Origin: Pictodentalium vernedei
Lineage: Eukaryota; Mollusca; Scaphopoda; Dentaliida; Dentaliidae
Length of the DNA: 64,000 nt
Direction: 5' to 3'
Assembly (NCBI GenBank): GCA_031216915.1
Contig: CM062289.1
Location: 248,187,187 to 248,251,186, forward strand
Part shown: positions 1 through 9,284 of the stretch, one piece after another
How positions within the stretch are numbered: the first letter of the stretch is position 1
Layout of the letters: each line of letters begins with the position of its first letter
Notes under the pieces: model-generated
What the model was told of the DNA's origin: nothing
Databases searched by the model: none
The model's input: the letters and a program-made list of their open reading frames with translations, nothing else
Translations under genes and position numbers: made by a program

Positions 1-388
1 GTGTGTTTGAAGGTTCCAATTCTCCCAAATCCTTGTTTTCTCACCACCCGTCCCCACTTTTAAAACCCTTTCACATGTTCCCTCGTCTATCGGATGTGAT
101 TCGTCCAGTATAACGAGGTTCAACCTTTTGTGTTTGGTATTGTAAGGATGCATACTTTCAAGTCGGAGTACTGTGGTAGTACAGTTGAATGGTTTGTATA
201 CATTTTGGGCTACTTTTGGCTTTGGCGCCTAGTTTTAACAATTCTCTATGTGTGGGATTGCATTAAAAGTCAGCGGACAGAGGCCGATATAACCATTACT
301 ATAAAAAGTTTCTGTTTATATGCATTGTCTTGAGTTTCGTTGGGCCGACAACACTCAAACTTCAAACAAAATTTGTTTTTGTTTTTAG

Positions 389-474
389 GATGCAATGTTT
401 GAGGTGCTTCTGGGAGCTTATAGGTCAAATGTCAAGGCCAGTGTTACAATGAATAATATTCCAGTGTTCATGCA
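389..474 (+). CDS. Candidate internal exon of an unidentified host gene
   Basis: An 86-bp stretch is framed by a pyrimidine-rich acceptor (tttgtttttgtttttag, AG at 387-388) and a strong donor (gtaagt, 475-480). It is open in frame 1 for 28 codons, beginning DAMFEVLLGAYR and ending near NNIPVFM. The codons look coding (varied amino acids, no low complexity) and the exon ends in phase 2. I do not recognise the protein. The open frame alone could occur by chance; the paired splice sites are what make it convincing. It may belong with other plus-strand exon-like islands at 47.9 and 61.7 kb. Confidence 0.45.
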
Positions 475-652
475 GTAAGTAGTTTTTGTGTTCAAACAGA
501 AGACATGAGACACAGGTTGCTTCTGAGAACGGGATTTAAGGGATTGCTTTTAATGGGCTTGTCAAGCAGGAAGTATATGCATTAATGCACTCTGCTCCCT
601 TTTTGTGTCAGTTTCAGGAGCAGAATATCAAATCGGTTGAGTTAGATATATA

Positions 653-677
653 ATCTCCCAAAAAAGAAAGTGTGCAT
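653..677 (+). repeat. Left terminal inverted repeat of the Tc1-like element
   Basis: It pairs with 9258-9282; 23 of 25 positions match by eye. The shared inner part is CCCAAAAAAGAAAGTGTGCA followed by T. It is directly preceded by the TA duplication. Confidence 0.85.
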
Positions 678-850
678 GCTAAAAAATAACACTAAAAAAA
701 CATATATATCACTTTAATTCATAGAAATTTTATTCAATCACAGATGAATCAATTTGTGATCAACACGAGAAATTTCATTACGCTACGACGAATACTCTTG
801 GTGCCATGGAGAGTCAAAGACACTAAGGGTCAAACACAAAAGTCACACAC

Positions 851-1231
851 TCAATATCTGGTATGACCTCCATCTGCATCGATTACTGCTGTGCATCTAC
901 GCCTCATGGAAGCGAACACGTTAGAATGGAAGTGTTGTGGGATGTTGTTCCATATTCTGATAAGCTGTCTTTGGAGTTCCACAAGCGTTGACGGTGCATG
1001 GGGAAGCCGGCGTAGCTGACGTTTCATTTCGTCCCATACGTGCTCAATGGGTGAGATATCGGGCGAATTTGCGGGCCAGGGAAGAACAACCACTTGTTGT
1101 TGCTGCAGATACTGTTGAACAACACGAGCTGCGTGGGGTCGTGCGTTGTCCTGCTGTAGAATGACGCCGGGGCCGTGACGTTGCAGAAATGGGACAACAA
1201 CAGGTGTAAGCACTTCATCACGATATCTGGC
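851..1231 (-). pseudogene. Tc1-like transposase, C-terminal part
   Basis: The minus-strand frame carries the second and third catalytic residues of a Tc1-type transposase: Asp in QQDNARPHAA and Glu in SPDISPIEHVWDE, with 34 residues between them (DD34E). It ends DADGGHTRY and a stop at 851-853. The N-terminal part lies at 8343-8976, and the two are joined in the uninserted element at the CTGGC target of the gypsy retrotransposon. This DDE domain would cut and rejoin DNA at the element ends. Confidence 0.85.
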
Positions 1232-2212
1232 TGTTATAGCCCCCATATTATATTGAGATTGATATATCCTTAAGTTGATAATTATGTGAGAAAGATTTTT
1301 TTTTATTTCTGCATTTTCTGACTGGTCTAACTCTTTTTGCACTCAGTGACCTTGTTTACATCTTTGTTACACTGATATATTGTACATATAGCTGTTGACT
1401 GTTTAATTGTTTAAATAGGTCAATGACCTTGTTTACTTGAACTTTAACAGAATTCCCCAGAAACTAATAGAACATTGCAGAAACTTCCTCTTCTGGGACA
1501 TTCTATCTGGTTGCTATATAAAGGTTTGTCAACAGAATTCAAAAACTCTTTTTAGAAAGCCATTTCAGAAGAACTTATTTTCACAGCAGTTGTTTCCATT
1601 GGAGATTATTATTGTTTCAGAACAGTGCATTTATTATAGAAGCAGTGCTTCTTTGTGATTTTGGAAGATTGATTCCAAAAGAGAATTTTGAAGAGAATTT
1701 GTTCGTCTTGGAAAAGAGAATTTATACTTTCTGTGAAACAGAATAATATTTTGTGAAAAGCCAGGATTCTACTGGATTATTTGGAAAATACCTGTGGCGC
1801 CAATACTTCTTGGATTTTTACTCCATTTGAATATTGCGGAGCATTTTATTATATTTTATTGGAGACTGCTGAAATTTCTAAGTGAAAATTTTATTACAAA
1901 TCTACGGGATACTGTTTCTGAAGAGACATTCTTGGATTTAATACTACATCTACCAGCTGGTAACTTTCTTCACAAGATTCTTCACCATTGGATTACTGGA
2001 TTCTGTCAAACTGTACTTTGGACTAATTCTATAATTGATAAGTACCATTGTTTTTATTTTCTGTAACCCAATTAGTGTAAAAGATCTTTGTATCATTTTT
2101 TTTATATTAATTTTTTTTAATTAAATTTCAGAATAGTTAAATTCATAGTTTTGTTGCTGATTCTCAGATTTCTTTCTGTTACCAATATCATTAATAATTC
2201 CACACCGTAACA
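1232..2212 (+). repeat. 5' LTR
   Basis: 981 bp, TG...CA ends. A TATA-box-like sequence (TATATAAA) lies at 1515-1522 and probably sets transcription start in the middle of the LTR. It nearly matches 7356-8337; the differences seen are one substitution and three single-base indels, the indels in or beside short base runs. A 90-codon open frame inside it (1794-2066) is also present in the other LTR and has no protein features. Confidence 0.93.
1515..1522 (+). promoter_or_regulatory. TATA-like box in the 5' LTR
   Basis: TATATAAA followed by GG, about 280 bp into the LTR; conserved at 7640-7647 in the 3' LTR. Position fits a U3/R promoter, but no start site can be read from sequence alone. Confidence 0.5.
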
Positions 2213-2217
2213 GAAAT

Positions 2218-2235
2218 TGGGGGCTCGTTGCCGAC
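2218..2235 (+). promoter_or_regulatory. Primer-binding site, tRNA-Pro-like
   Basis: Five bases after the LTR the sequence reads TGGGGGCTCGT, complementary to a tRNA 3' end with CCA. The first 11 bases equal the tRNA-Pro site known from many retroelements; the following bases diverge (TGCCGAC). A few bases between LTR and primer site is common in metazoan gypsy elements. Confidence 0.6.
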
Positions 2236-2371
2236 ATTGAATATAAGATTACGAGAAAGCTTTATTTGCATATTGCAATTATTATTTTGGCTCACTTTCA
2301 AAACATTTAAATTTTCTTAGAAAATTTCAGTATTATTATTTATATTCTGAGAACCAGCAAACCTTTTCATC

Positions 2372-4555
2372 ATGGTATTTATTGTGACAGAATTTATTTC
2401 TGAATTTGAAAGATCTCCTAGTTTGGCCCTTTTAGAATCTCTTAAGAAGGAGGATTTATTTCAACTTGCTCAGTGTCTAAAATTACCTGCCACCCCTGGT
2501 CTGAACAAGCATAAACTTAAACAGCTCATTGTTAATCATTATATTGAGGAGGGTCTTTTGCCTCAGTCTGGGTCACCTGTCTCTGAACCACAACCTACTG
2601 ATGCCCTTGAACTCAAAAAGTTAGAATTGGAACTAAAGAGATTAGAAATGCAACAAGAAATGAAAAGGCAGGAAAATGAAATGAAATTAAAAGAATTAGA
2701 AGCTCGACAAAAAGAAAAAGAATTAGAAGCTCAAAAAGAAAGGGAACAAATTCAGGCTCAAAAAGAAAGGGAACTAAAATTAAGGGAAATAGAAGCTCAA
2801 AAAGAAATGCACTTAAAAGAATTAGAAATTCAGGCCCAAAAGGAAATAAGAATAAAAGAATTAGAATCTAAACGTCAAGGCTCAAATGTAATTTCTCCAA
2901 GTAGATTTGATGCAACTAAACATGTTAGGCTAGTTCCCCCCTTTCAAGAAAAAGAAGTTGATAAATATTTTTCACATTTTGAAAAAGTGGCAACAAGTTT
3001 AGAATGGCCAAGGGATGTCTGGACTTTGCTACTGCAAAGTGTTTTGAAAGGAAAGGCCCAAGAAATCTATTCCGCTCTATCTTCTGAGCAAAGCAATAAT
3101 TATGATACTGTTAAAGAGGCTATACTCAAGGCATATGAACTTGTTCCAGAGGCCTATAGGCAGAAGTTCAGAAATTATTATAAAAACGAAAATCAAACTC
3201 ATGTGGAATTTGCCAGAGAAAAGCAAAATTTATTTGACAGGTGGTGCCACTCAAAAGAAATAGGGAAAGATTTTACAAAATTAAAAGAAATGATGCTGAT
3301 TGAAGAGTTTAAAGGAAAGATACATTCAGATATAAAGGCCCACCTGGATGAACAAAAAGTTGACACATTAAATAGAGCAGCAGTACTAGCAGATGACTAT
3401 GCCTTAACTCATAAAATGAGTCGTAACTCTACAAATTTTTGGCTTCACAAGAACTCTTTCCAAAGTGGACCTAAACCAACTTCAGATAAAACACATCCTT
3501 CCAATCATCCTTCCCATCCTACAAACTTTTCACCACCTAAATTTAATCGGAAGCCTAATGAGAATAAGTCATCCAATGCCAGCCCTACACCATTACGACC
3601 CAACAGTTCAACTAAAACTTGTAATTATTGTAAGAAAGCAGGTCATTTATTATCTGATTGCTGGCTGTTAAAAAGGAAAAATGAGTCCTCTACTTCACAG
3701 AATGCACTAGCATGTGCTCCATGCCCTGAAAATTATGTTATAAAGCAAGACGCTTTAGAAAATTATAAGCCATTTATTTCTGAAGGCTTTGTTTCCCTTG
3801 ATGGGGATAAGCACTGTTCCTTACCAATAAAAATACTGAGAGACACAGGGGCTACTCAGTCTTTAATGTTAGAAGGCATTTTGCCATTTTCTGAAGAAAG
3901 TGCTGCAGGGGCACAAGTTCTAATATCAGGTATTGAGTCAAACTCTTTAAAGGTCCCACTTCATAAAATAAATTTAAGAAGTAGCTTAGTAAATGGGACT
4001 GTGACAGTAGGAATCAGACCTACTCTACCTGTAAAAGGTATTTCTTTATTATTGGGAAATGACTTAGCTGGTGACAAAGTCACTGTAGAACCTCAAGTGG
4101 TGGATAAGCCGAGCACAGATGAAAGTATTATTAATTTGAAGGAATGTTTTCCTTTTGCCTTTCCAGCATGTGCTGTGACTCGGTCCATGGCAAAGAAAAC
4201 TGAGGTTGATAACAACCTCAATTGTGTTGATTTAAACAGCAAAGCTGAGGATAAGAACTGTCACAGAATTACGGATTCTGAAGACATTGATTTGTCTCAG
4301 ACTTTTTTGAGTCAAAGTGATGACTCGTCCAGACATTGTAAAGAGGCCACTACACCTGAGAGTGATAGGGGGACCTCCTTGAATGTCATTTCCCGGACAT
4401 CTTTAATTCAGGAACAGGAAAGTGATCCTGACCTTGCCGAGCCACGTGAAAAGGCTCTAACACAGGCTGAAGCCCAAAACTCCCCCTGTCTGTTATTTCA
4501 GAAAATCTGGTGTACTTATGAGGAAATGGCGACCACCAGAAGTACCCTCCAATAG
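2372..4555 (+). CDS. gag: Gag-protease polyprotein of the gypsy element
   Basis: 727 codons. Residues about 80-170 form a long charged coiled coil rich in K, E and Q (repeated KERE/QKEKELEAQ). A capsid-like helical region follows (SRFDATKHVRLVPPF... to about 350). One nucleic-acid-binding CCHC knuckle (CX2CX4HX4C, CNYCKKAGHLLSDC) lies near residue 415, encoded near 3620-3661. An aspartic protease follows with active-site DTGA (LRDTGATQSLM, near 3840) and the downstream LLLGND motif. The end overlaps the integrase frame by 95 nt (4461-4555). The last 25-30 codons look like the integrase leader read in the wrong frame, so the ORF end may be due to a 1-nt indel near 4480-4490. Confidence 0.9.
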   Translation: MVFIVTEFISEFERSPSLALLESLKKEDLFQLAQCLKLPATPGLNKHKLKQLIVNHYIEEGLLPQSGSPVSEPQPTDALELKKLELELKRLEMQQEMKRQENEMKLKELEARQKEKELEAQKEREQIQAQKERELKLREIEAQKEMHLKELEIQAQKEIRIKELESKRQGSNVISPSRFDATKHVRLVPPFQEKEVDKYFSHFEKVATSLEWPRDVWTLLLQSVLKGKAQEIYSALSSEQSNNYDTVKEAILKAYELVPEAYRQKFRNYYKNENQTHVEFAREKQNLFDRWCHSKEIGKDFTKLKEMMLIEEFKGKIHSDIKAHLDEQKVDTLNRAAVLADDYALTHKMSRNSTNFWLHKNSFQSGPKPTSDKTHPSNHPSHPTNFSPPKFNRKPNENKSSNASPTPLRPNSSTKTCNYCKKAGHLLSDCWLLKRKNESSTSQNALACAPCPENYVIKQDALENYKPFISEGFVSLDGDKHCSLPIKILRDTGATQSLMLEGILPFSEESAAGAQVLISGIESNSLKVPLHKINLRSSLVNGTVTVGIRPTLPVKGISLLLGNDLAGDKVTVEPQVVDKPSTDESIINLKECFPFAFPACAVTRSMAKKTEVDNNLNCVDLNSKAEDKNCHRITDSEDIDLSQTFLSQSDDSSRHCKEATTPESDRGTSLNVISRTSLIQEQESDPDLAEPREKALTQAEAQNSPCLLFQKIWCTYEEMATTRSTLQ

Positions 4556-6290
4556 TGATTGGGAGGTTATTTATCAAATAGTTGTCCCCACTAAATACCG
4601 GAATGAAATAATAAGCCTGGCTCATGAAAATCCAATGGCTGGACATTTGGGAGTTAGGAAAACCTACTCTCGTATTCAGCAATGTTTTTACTGGCCCAAG
4701 CTTCGACAGGATGTTGTCGAATTTTGTAAAACCTGCCACATCTGTCAAATTGTAGGAAAACCCAACCAGAAGATTCCTCCTGCTCCCCTTCAACCAATCC
4801 CTGCTTTTGAGGAGCCATTTAGTAGAATTATTATTGATTGTGTTGGCCCATTGCCTAGAACAAGATCTGGAAATGAATATCTTCTTACCATCATGTGTGC
4901 TTCTACACGATTTCCTGAGGCTATTCCTCTAAGAAATATTAAAACTAAGACTATAGTTAAGGCCTTGATAAAATTTTTCACGACTTTCGGTCTACCCAGG
5001 TCAGTGCAATCGGACCAAGGCTCAAATTTTATGTCAAACATTTTTCAGCAGGTGATGTATGAGCTCAAAATTAAGCAGTACACATCAAGTGCCTATCATC
5101 CCGAAAGTCAAGGAGCTCTAGAACGCTTTCATCAAACACTGAAGACCATGATAAAGGCATATGGGGAGGATAATGAGAAGGATTGGGATGAAGGAGTACA
5201 TCTCCTCTTATTTGCAGTCCGTGAGACTGTACAGGAATCTCTGGGGTTCAGCCCTTTTGAATTAGTGTTTGGACACATAGTGAGGGGTCCACTCACTGCT
5301 TTGAAGGAGAAATGGCTCGAAGAAGAGCCACCTGAAATTTCTCTTCTGGACTATGTGTCCACTTTTAAGGAAAAATTGCACCAGGCCAGAGAAATGGCAA
5401 ATAAACATTTACAGAAAGCCCAGAGTCTTATGAAGACGTGGTATGATAAAAAGGCAAAATTTCGCACCTTTAAACCTGGGGACAAGGTGCTAGTATTATT
5501 CCCTTTAAAGGGCAATGCTTTACAAGCAAGATATTCAGGCCCTTATATTGTTAAGCACAAGATCAGTGATACTGATTATGTTGTTGAGACTCCCGATAGA
5601 CTCAAAAATACTCAGCTGTGCCATATAAATATGTTGAAAACTTATTATGAGAGAGAACCAAACTCTCTACCAGTCTCAACAGTCACCCACATGGATGAGC
5701 TGGAAAATCCTGTAGAGGATATTCATGAAGGCGGCGAAAATGTACCTCTAAAGTTACAGAACTCAGATGTCCTGAGAGATCTACAAAATAAAACAAATTA
5801 TTTACTGCCTGACCAAAGAAAAGATTTAGTTGATTTAATTTTCAATTATCAACACTTATTTCCCGATGTGCCTAGTAGGACATCTGTTATTTTTCATGAT
5901 GTTGATGTAGGAGAGGCAAATCCCATCAAACAGCATCCATATAGATTGAACCCTTTCAAAGCTGAGATCATGCGAAAGGAAATACAGTATATGCTGGACA
6001 ATGATATCATAGAACCTAGCCATAGCAACTGGAGTTCGCCCTGTATACTCGTCCCAAAACCTGATGGCAGTTACCGATTTTGTACGGATTACCGAAAGGT
6101 GAACAGCCTCACCAAAACAGACAATTATCCAATTCCAAGAATTGATGACTGCATTGACAAACTTGGCCATGCTAAATTTGTGACAAAATTTGACTTGTTA
6201 AAGGGTTATTGGCAAGTCCCTTTAACAGAAAAAAGCAAAAGAAATATCTGCTTTCGTTACCCCATTTGGGTTGGTATCAATATAAAGTAA
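4461..6290 (+). CDS. pol: Integrase followed by N-terminal half of reverse transcriptase
   Basis: The open frame runs from 4461; the first ATG is at 4518 and residues are numbered from it. Integrase: zinc finger H36, H43, C73, C76; catalytic D107, D166, E202 (35 residues between the last two); GPY/F module near residues 338-375 (SGPYIVKHK). RT fingers and palm follow without a break: ILVPKPDGSYRFCTDYRKVN, then the first catalytic Asp in KFDLLKGYWQ. The frame is lost around 6233 in an A-run and ends in a stop at 6288-6290. The frame is +1 relative to gag-protease; true programmed shifting and simple indel are both possible. Confidence 0.9.
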   Translation, partial: HRLKPKTPPVCYFRKSGVLMRKWRPPEVPSNSDWEVIYQIVVPTKYRNEIISLAHENPMAGHLGVRKTYSRIQQCFYWPKLRQDVVEFCKTCHICQIVGKPNQKIPPAPLQPIPAFEEPFSRIIIDCVGPLPRTRSGNEYLLTIMCASTRFPEAIPLRNIKTKTIVKALIKFFTTFGLPRSVQSDQGSNFMSNIFQQVMYELKIKQYTSSAYHPESQGALERFHQTLKTMIKAYGEDNEKDWDEGVHLLLFAVRETVQESLGFSPFELVFGHIVRGPLTALKEKWLEEEPPEISLLDYVSTFKEKLHQAREMANKHLQKAQSLMKTWYDKKAKFRTFKPGDKVLVLFPLKGNALQARYSGPYIVKHKISDTDYVVETPDRLKNTQLCHINMLKTYYEREPNSLPVSTVTHMDELENPVEDIHEGGENVPLKLQNSDVLRDLQNKTNYLLPDQRKDLVDLIFNYQHLFPDVPSRTSVIFHDVDVGEANPIKQHPYRLNPFKAEIMRKEIQYMLDNDIIEPSHSNWSSPCILVPKPDGSYRFCTDYRKVNSLTKTDNYPIPRIDDCIDKLGHAKFVTKFDLLKGYWQVPLTEKSKRNICFRYPIWVGINIK

Positions 6291-6760
6291 CCCCTTTTGG
6301 CATGAAAAACTCTCCGGCGACGTTCCAGCGCATGGTTAACCACTTAATTGCAAACCTAGATCACAGTGAAGCTTATGTTGATGATGTTATTATACACACA
6401 GATACAAATTGGGCTGATCATCTAAAGCATATTCAAGAATTTTTTGACAAAGTGACCCAAGCCAACCTAACTATTAACTTTGGTAAAATCAGAATTTGGC
6501 AAAGCAACTGTAAATTATTTAGGTCATGTTGTGGGGCAGGGGCAGGTGAGGCCGATTGCGGCTAAAGTTGATACCATTGTAAATTTTCCAGTACCCAAAC
6601 TCTAAAAAAGAGCTCATGAGATTCTTAGGCATGGCTGGATATTATAGAAAATTTTGTTTAAATTTTTCAGATGTTGTTTCCCCTTTGACCACTTTATTGA
6701 GAAAAAGGGTTAAGTTTGTTTGGACTAGGGAATGTCAGAAATCCTTTACAGAATAAAAAC
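6233..6760 (+). pseudogene. pol: C-terminal half of reverse transcriptase, multiply frameshifted
   Basis: The conserved RT palm and thumb can be followed only by changing frame several times: near 6233 (A-run), near 6273 (G-run), near 6485, near 6601 and near 6755. The catalytic YVDD box is intact at about 6374-6385, preceded by PFGMKNSPATFQRM. Typical connection motifs (RFLGMAGYYRKF) are read at 6610-6660. As sequenced, no full RT could be made. Whether these are real mutations or assembly indels cannot be decided from sequence alone. Confidence 0.85.
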
Positions 6761-7184
6761 TTTATTAAATAATTCCCCTGTCCTGGCCAGTCCCAATTAT
6801 GAAAAGCCCTTCAAATTATTCATAGATGCAAGTGACAATGGAGCAGGTGGGTATATTGCCCAGGAAGATTCCCAAGGTATTGATCACCCTGTATGTTATT
6901 TTTCCAGAAAATTTCTCAAACATCAAAAGAATTACTCTACAGTAGAAAAAGAAACTTTGGCTCTAATTTTGGCATTAACCCATTTTGATGTGTATCTAGG
7001 AACCGCCCAATGTCCAATTACAGTTTACACCGATCATAACCCCTTAAGATTTATCAATAAATTGAAAAACAAGAATCAAAGATTATTGCGGTGGAGTTTA
7101 GCCCTTCAAGAATATAATTTAGAGATCAGGCATATTTCGGGAAGAGATAATGTTGTAGCTGATGCTCTTTCCAGAATATCCTAA
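6732..7184 (+). CDS. pol: RNase H domain of the gypsy element
   Basis: An open frame of 150 codons with the RNase H catalytic set: Asp in LFIDASDNG, Glu in VEKETLAL, Asp in VYTDHNPL and Asp in VADALSR. It ends the pol region with a stop at 7182-7184. This domain removes RNA from the RNA-DNA hybrid during reverse transcription. It is separated from the RT palm by a frame change, so it was once part of the same polyprotein. No integrase follows, confirming the unusual gene order. Confidence 0.88.
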   Translation: MSEILYRIKTLLNNSPVLASPNYEKPFKLFIDASDNGAGGYIAQEDSQGIDHPVCYFSRKFLKHQKNYSTVEKETLALILALTHFDVYLGTAQCPITVYTDHNPLRFINKLKNKNQRLLRWSLALQEYNLEIRHISGRDNVVADALSRIS

Positions 7185-7342
7185 TTTTAAAATATGATCG
7201 GTCCCTATTCAATTCAAGTGTATATATGTTTATTAAAAAAATAAAAAATAAAATTGTGAAGATTATGGTGTGTGTGTATTGTAAACCAGTCAGAGTCTGC
7301 TAAAATTATGTAAAAGTTTTCAGTACCTTCAAACTTTTTCTT

Positions 7343-7355
7343 TTAAGGCGGGGTG
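7343..7355 (+). promoter_or_regulatory. Polypurine tract
   Basis: TTAAGGCGGGGTG directly precedes the 3' LTR, where plus-strand DNA synthesis should be primed. It is G-rich and interrupted by single pyrimidines. The preceding 7185-7342 is non-coding. Confidence 0.55.
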
Positions 7356-8337
7356 TGTTATAGCCCCCATATTATATTGAGATTGATATATCCTTAAGTT
7401 GATAATTATGTGAGAAAGATTTTTTTTTATTTCTGCATTTTCTGACTGGTCTAACTCTTTTTGCACTCAGTGACCTTGTTTACATCTTTGTTACACTGAT
7501 ATATTGTACATATAGCTGTTGACTGTTTAATTGTTTAAATAGGTCAATGACCTTGTTTACTTGAACTTTAACAGAATTCCCCCAGAAACTAATAGAACAT
7601 TGCAGAAACTTCCTCTTCTGGGACATTCTATCTGGTTGCTATATAAAGGTTTGTCAACAGAATTCAAAAACTCTTTTTAGAAAGCCATTTCAGAAGAACT
7701 TATTTTCACAGCAGTTGTTTCCATTGGAGATTATTATTGTTTCAGAACAGTGCATTTATTATAGAAGCAGTGCTTCTTTGTGATTTTGGAAGATTGATTC
7801 CAAAAGAGAATTTTGAAGAGAATTTGTTCGTCTTGGAAAAGAGAATTTATACTTTCTGTGAAACAGAATAATATTTTGTGAAAAGCCAGGATTCTACTGG
7901 ATTATTTGGAAAATACCTGTGGCGCCAATACTTCTTGGATTTTTACTCCATTTGAATATTGCGGAGCATTTTATTATATTTTATTGGAGACTGCTGAAAT
8001 TTCTAAGTGAAAATTTTATTACAAATCTACGGGATACTGTTTCTGAAGAGACAATCTTGGATTTAATACTACATCTACCAGCTGGTAACTTTCTTCACAA
8101 GATTCTTCACCATTGGATTACTGGATTCTGTCAAACTGTACTTTGGACTAATTCTATAATTGATAAGTACCATTGTTTTTATTTTCTGTAACCCAATTAG
8201 TGTAAAAGATCTTTGTATCATTTTTTTATATTAATTTTTTTTAATTAAATTTCAGAATAGTTAAATTCATAGTTTTGTTGCTGATTCTCAGATTTCTTTC
8301 TGTTACCAATATCATTAATAATTCCACAACCGTAACA
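7356..8337 (+). repeat. 3' LTR
   Basis: 982 bp, TG...CA ends, about 99.6 percent like the 5' LTR by eye. Followed by the target duplication CTGGC at 8338-8342. Confidence 0.93.
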
Positions 8338-8342
8338 CTGGC

Positions 8343-8976
8343 TGCATTGAGATTGCCATCAACAATGACCAGCTCAGTTCTGTTACGGGCAGTGATGCCA
8401 CCCCACACCATGAGAGACCCTCCCCCATAACGGTTTCGCTCCACGACACATGGATCTGCGTAGCGTTCGTTTCGACGTCTGTAACTCTCTGGTGGCCATC
8501 TGATGATGAAAGATGGAAACGACATTTATCTGTGAATAAAACACGTCGCCACCAGTGTAAGGGATGCCTGAGATGTTGTCTACACCGCTGCAGTCGAGCA
8601 CGGCGATGACGTAACGTCAAAATCGGACGAATTGCAGGTCTTCGCGGACGTAAGCCGTATTCTCTCAGCCGGTTGATTACTGTTTGAGGATTGTATCCGT
8701 CTCGGGTTAGGGATGTTCCTGGCTGTCGTCGTTGCCGTTTGTTGCCGGTTCCGGAGATGGACGACACGGATATACCGATCTTGTGCAGGGGTGGTAACTC
8801 GGGGTCTCCCGGAGCGGGGTCGGTCTCGAACGTCACCATGTTGTGCATGTCGATGGACTCGCCTGTCCTACAGTGTTACGGTGGCAGTTCAAATGCTGGG
8901 CAACCTCTCTGTATGTTCTGCCAGCTCTAATCATACCCAGGGCAAGGAGACGTTGATTCATTGTCAATCTTGGCAT
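8343..8976 (-). pseudogene. Tc1-like transposase, N-terminal part (frameshifted)
   Basis: The likely start is the ATG at 8974-8976 (MPRLTMNQRLL), followed by a helix-turn-helix DNA-binding segment (YREVAQHLNCHRNTV). Further on are a second helix-turn-helix/linker (NPQTVINRLREYGLRPRRP) and the first catalytic Asp (VLFTDKCRF). The reading frame shifts at least twice, after the first helix-turn-helix and again after the first Asp (the segment with GGGSLMVWGGI is in another frame). The total with 851-1231 is about 338 codons, the usual length of Tc1 transposases. Confidence 0.82.
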
Positions 8977-9257
8977 GCTAATGTGGAGTTGTTTTAACAG
9001 CAGCGCAAGTTTGAATGTGAACGATAGGAAGGCCTTACTTTAGTGTTTAAATACCCAAGGATTCACACTGCTGCATGAATTTTCAGACTCTCCACTTGCA
9101 AAACATGCCTTTTCACAAACGTGCAGCACGTCATTTAACGTTAATGCAGTTTTAACGGGGGAAAGCTGTTTTTGTGTTCAATATAACTTATTCATGAACA
9201 GTTTAACACTCTTTACACCTACGAAATTATTTTTTTGGAGTTTGATCAATTTCTTCA

Positions 9258-9282
9258 ATGCACACTTTCTTTTTTGGGCGAG
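9258..9282 (-). repeat. Right terminal inverted repeat of the Tc1-like element
   Basis: Reverse complement of 653-677 with mismatches at positions 1 and 4 from the outer end; followed by TA at 9283-9284. Confidence 0.85.
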
Positions 9283-9284
9283 TA

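Larger units (their letters stand above)
1232..8337 (+). mobile_element. Gmr1-like Ty3/gypsy LTR retrotransposon, complete with TSD
   Basis: A 7.1-kb element starting TGTTATAG and ending CGTAACA, flanked by the 5-bp duplication CTGGC (1227-1231 and 8338-8342). Order: LTR, primer-binding site, gag with CCHC knuckle, aspartic protease, integrase (HHCC, DDE, GPY/F), reverse transcriptase, RNase H, polypurine tract, LTR. Integrase before RT is the Ty1/copia order, but RT and IN sequences are gypsy-like. This combination is the hallmark of Gmr1-like elements. No env-like ORF or chromodomain is seen. The two LTRs differ at only four places by eye, so the insertion is young, yet the RT region is frameshifted. 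Confidence 0.93.
651..9284 (-). mobile_element. Tc1-like DNA transposon, split by a gypsy insertion
   Basis: Inverted repeats of 25 bp lie at 653-677 and 9258-9282, each flanked by TA (651-652, 9283-9284), the target duplication of the Tc1/mariner superfamily. Removing the gypsy element (1232-8337 plus one copy of its 5-bp duplication) leaves about 1.5 kb, normal for Tc1. The inside encodes one transposase on the minus strand with the DD34E signature. The copy is decayed by frameshifts in the transposase and was then split by the retrotransposon, so it is inactive. Confidence 0.88.

Noticed and set aside
1794-2066. 90-codon frame, repeated at 7919-8191
   Set aside because: Lies wholly within the LTRs and is copied with them; no protein features.
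4386-5041. Minus-strand frames opposite pol
   Set aside because: Shadows of the integrase coding strand.
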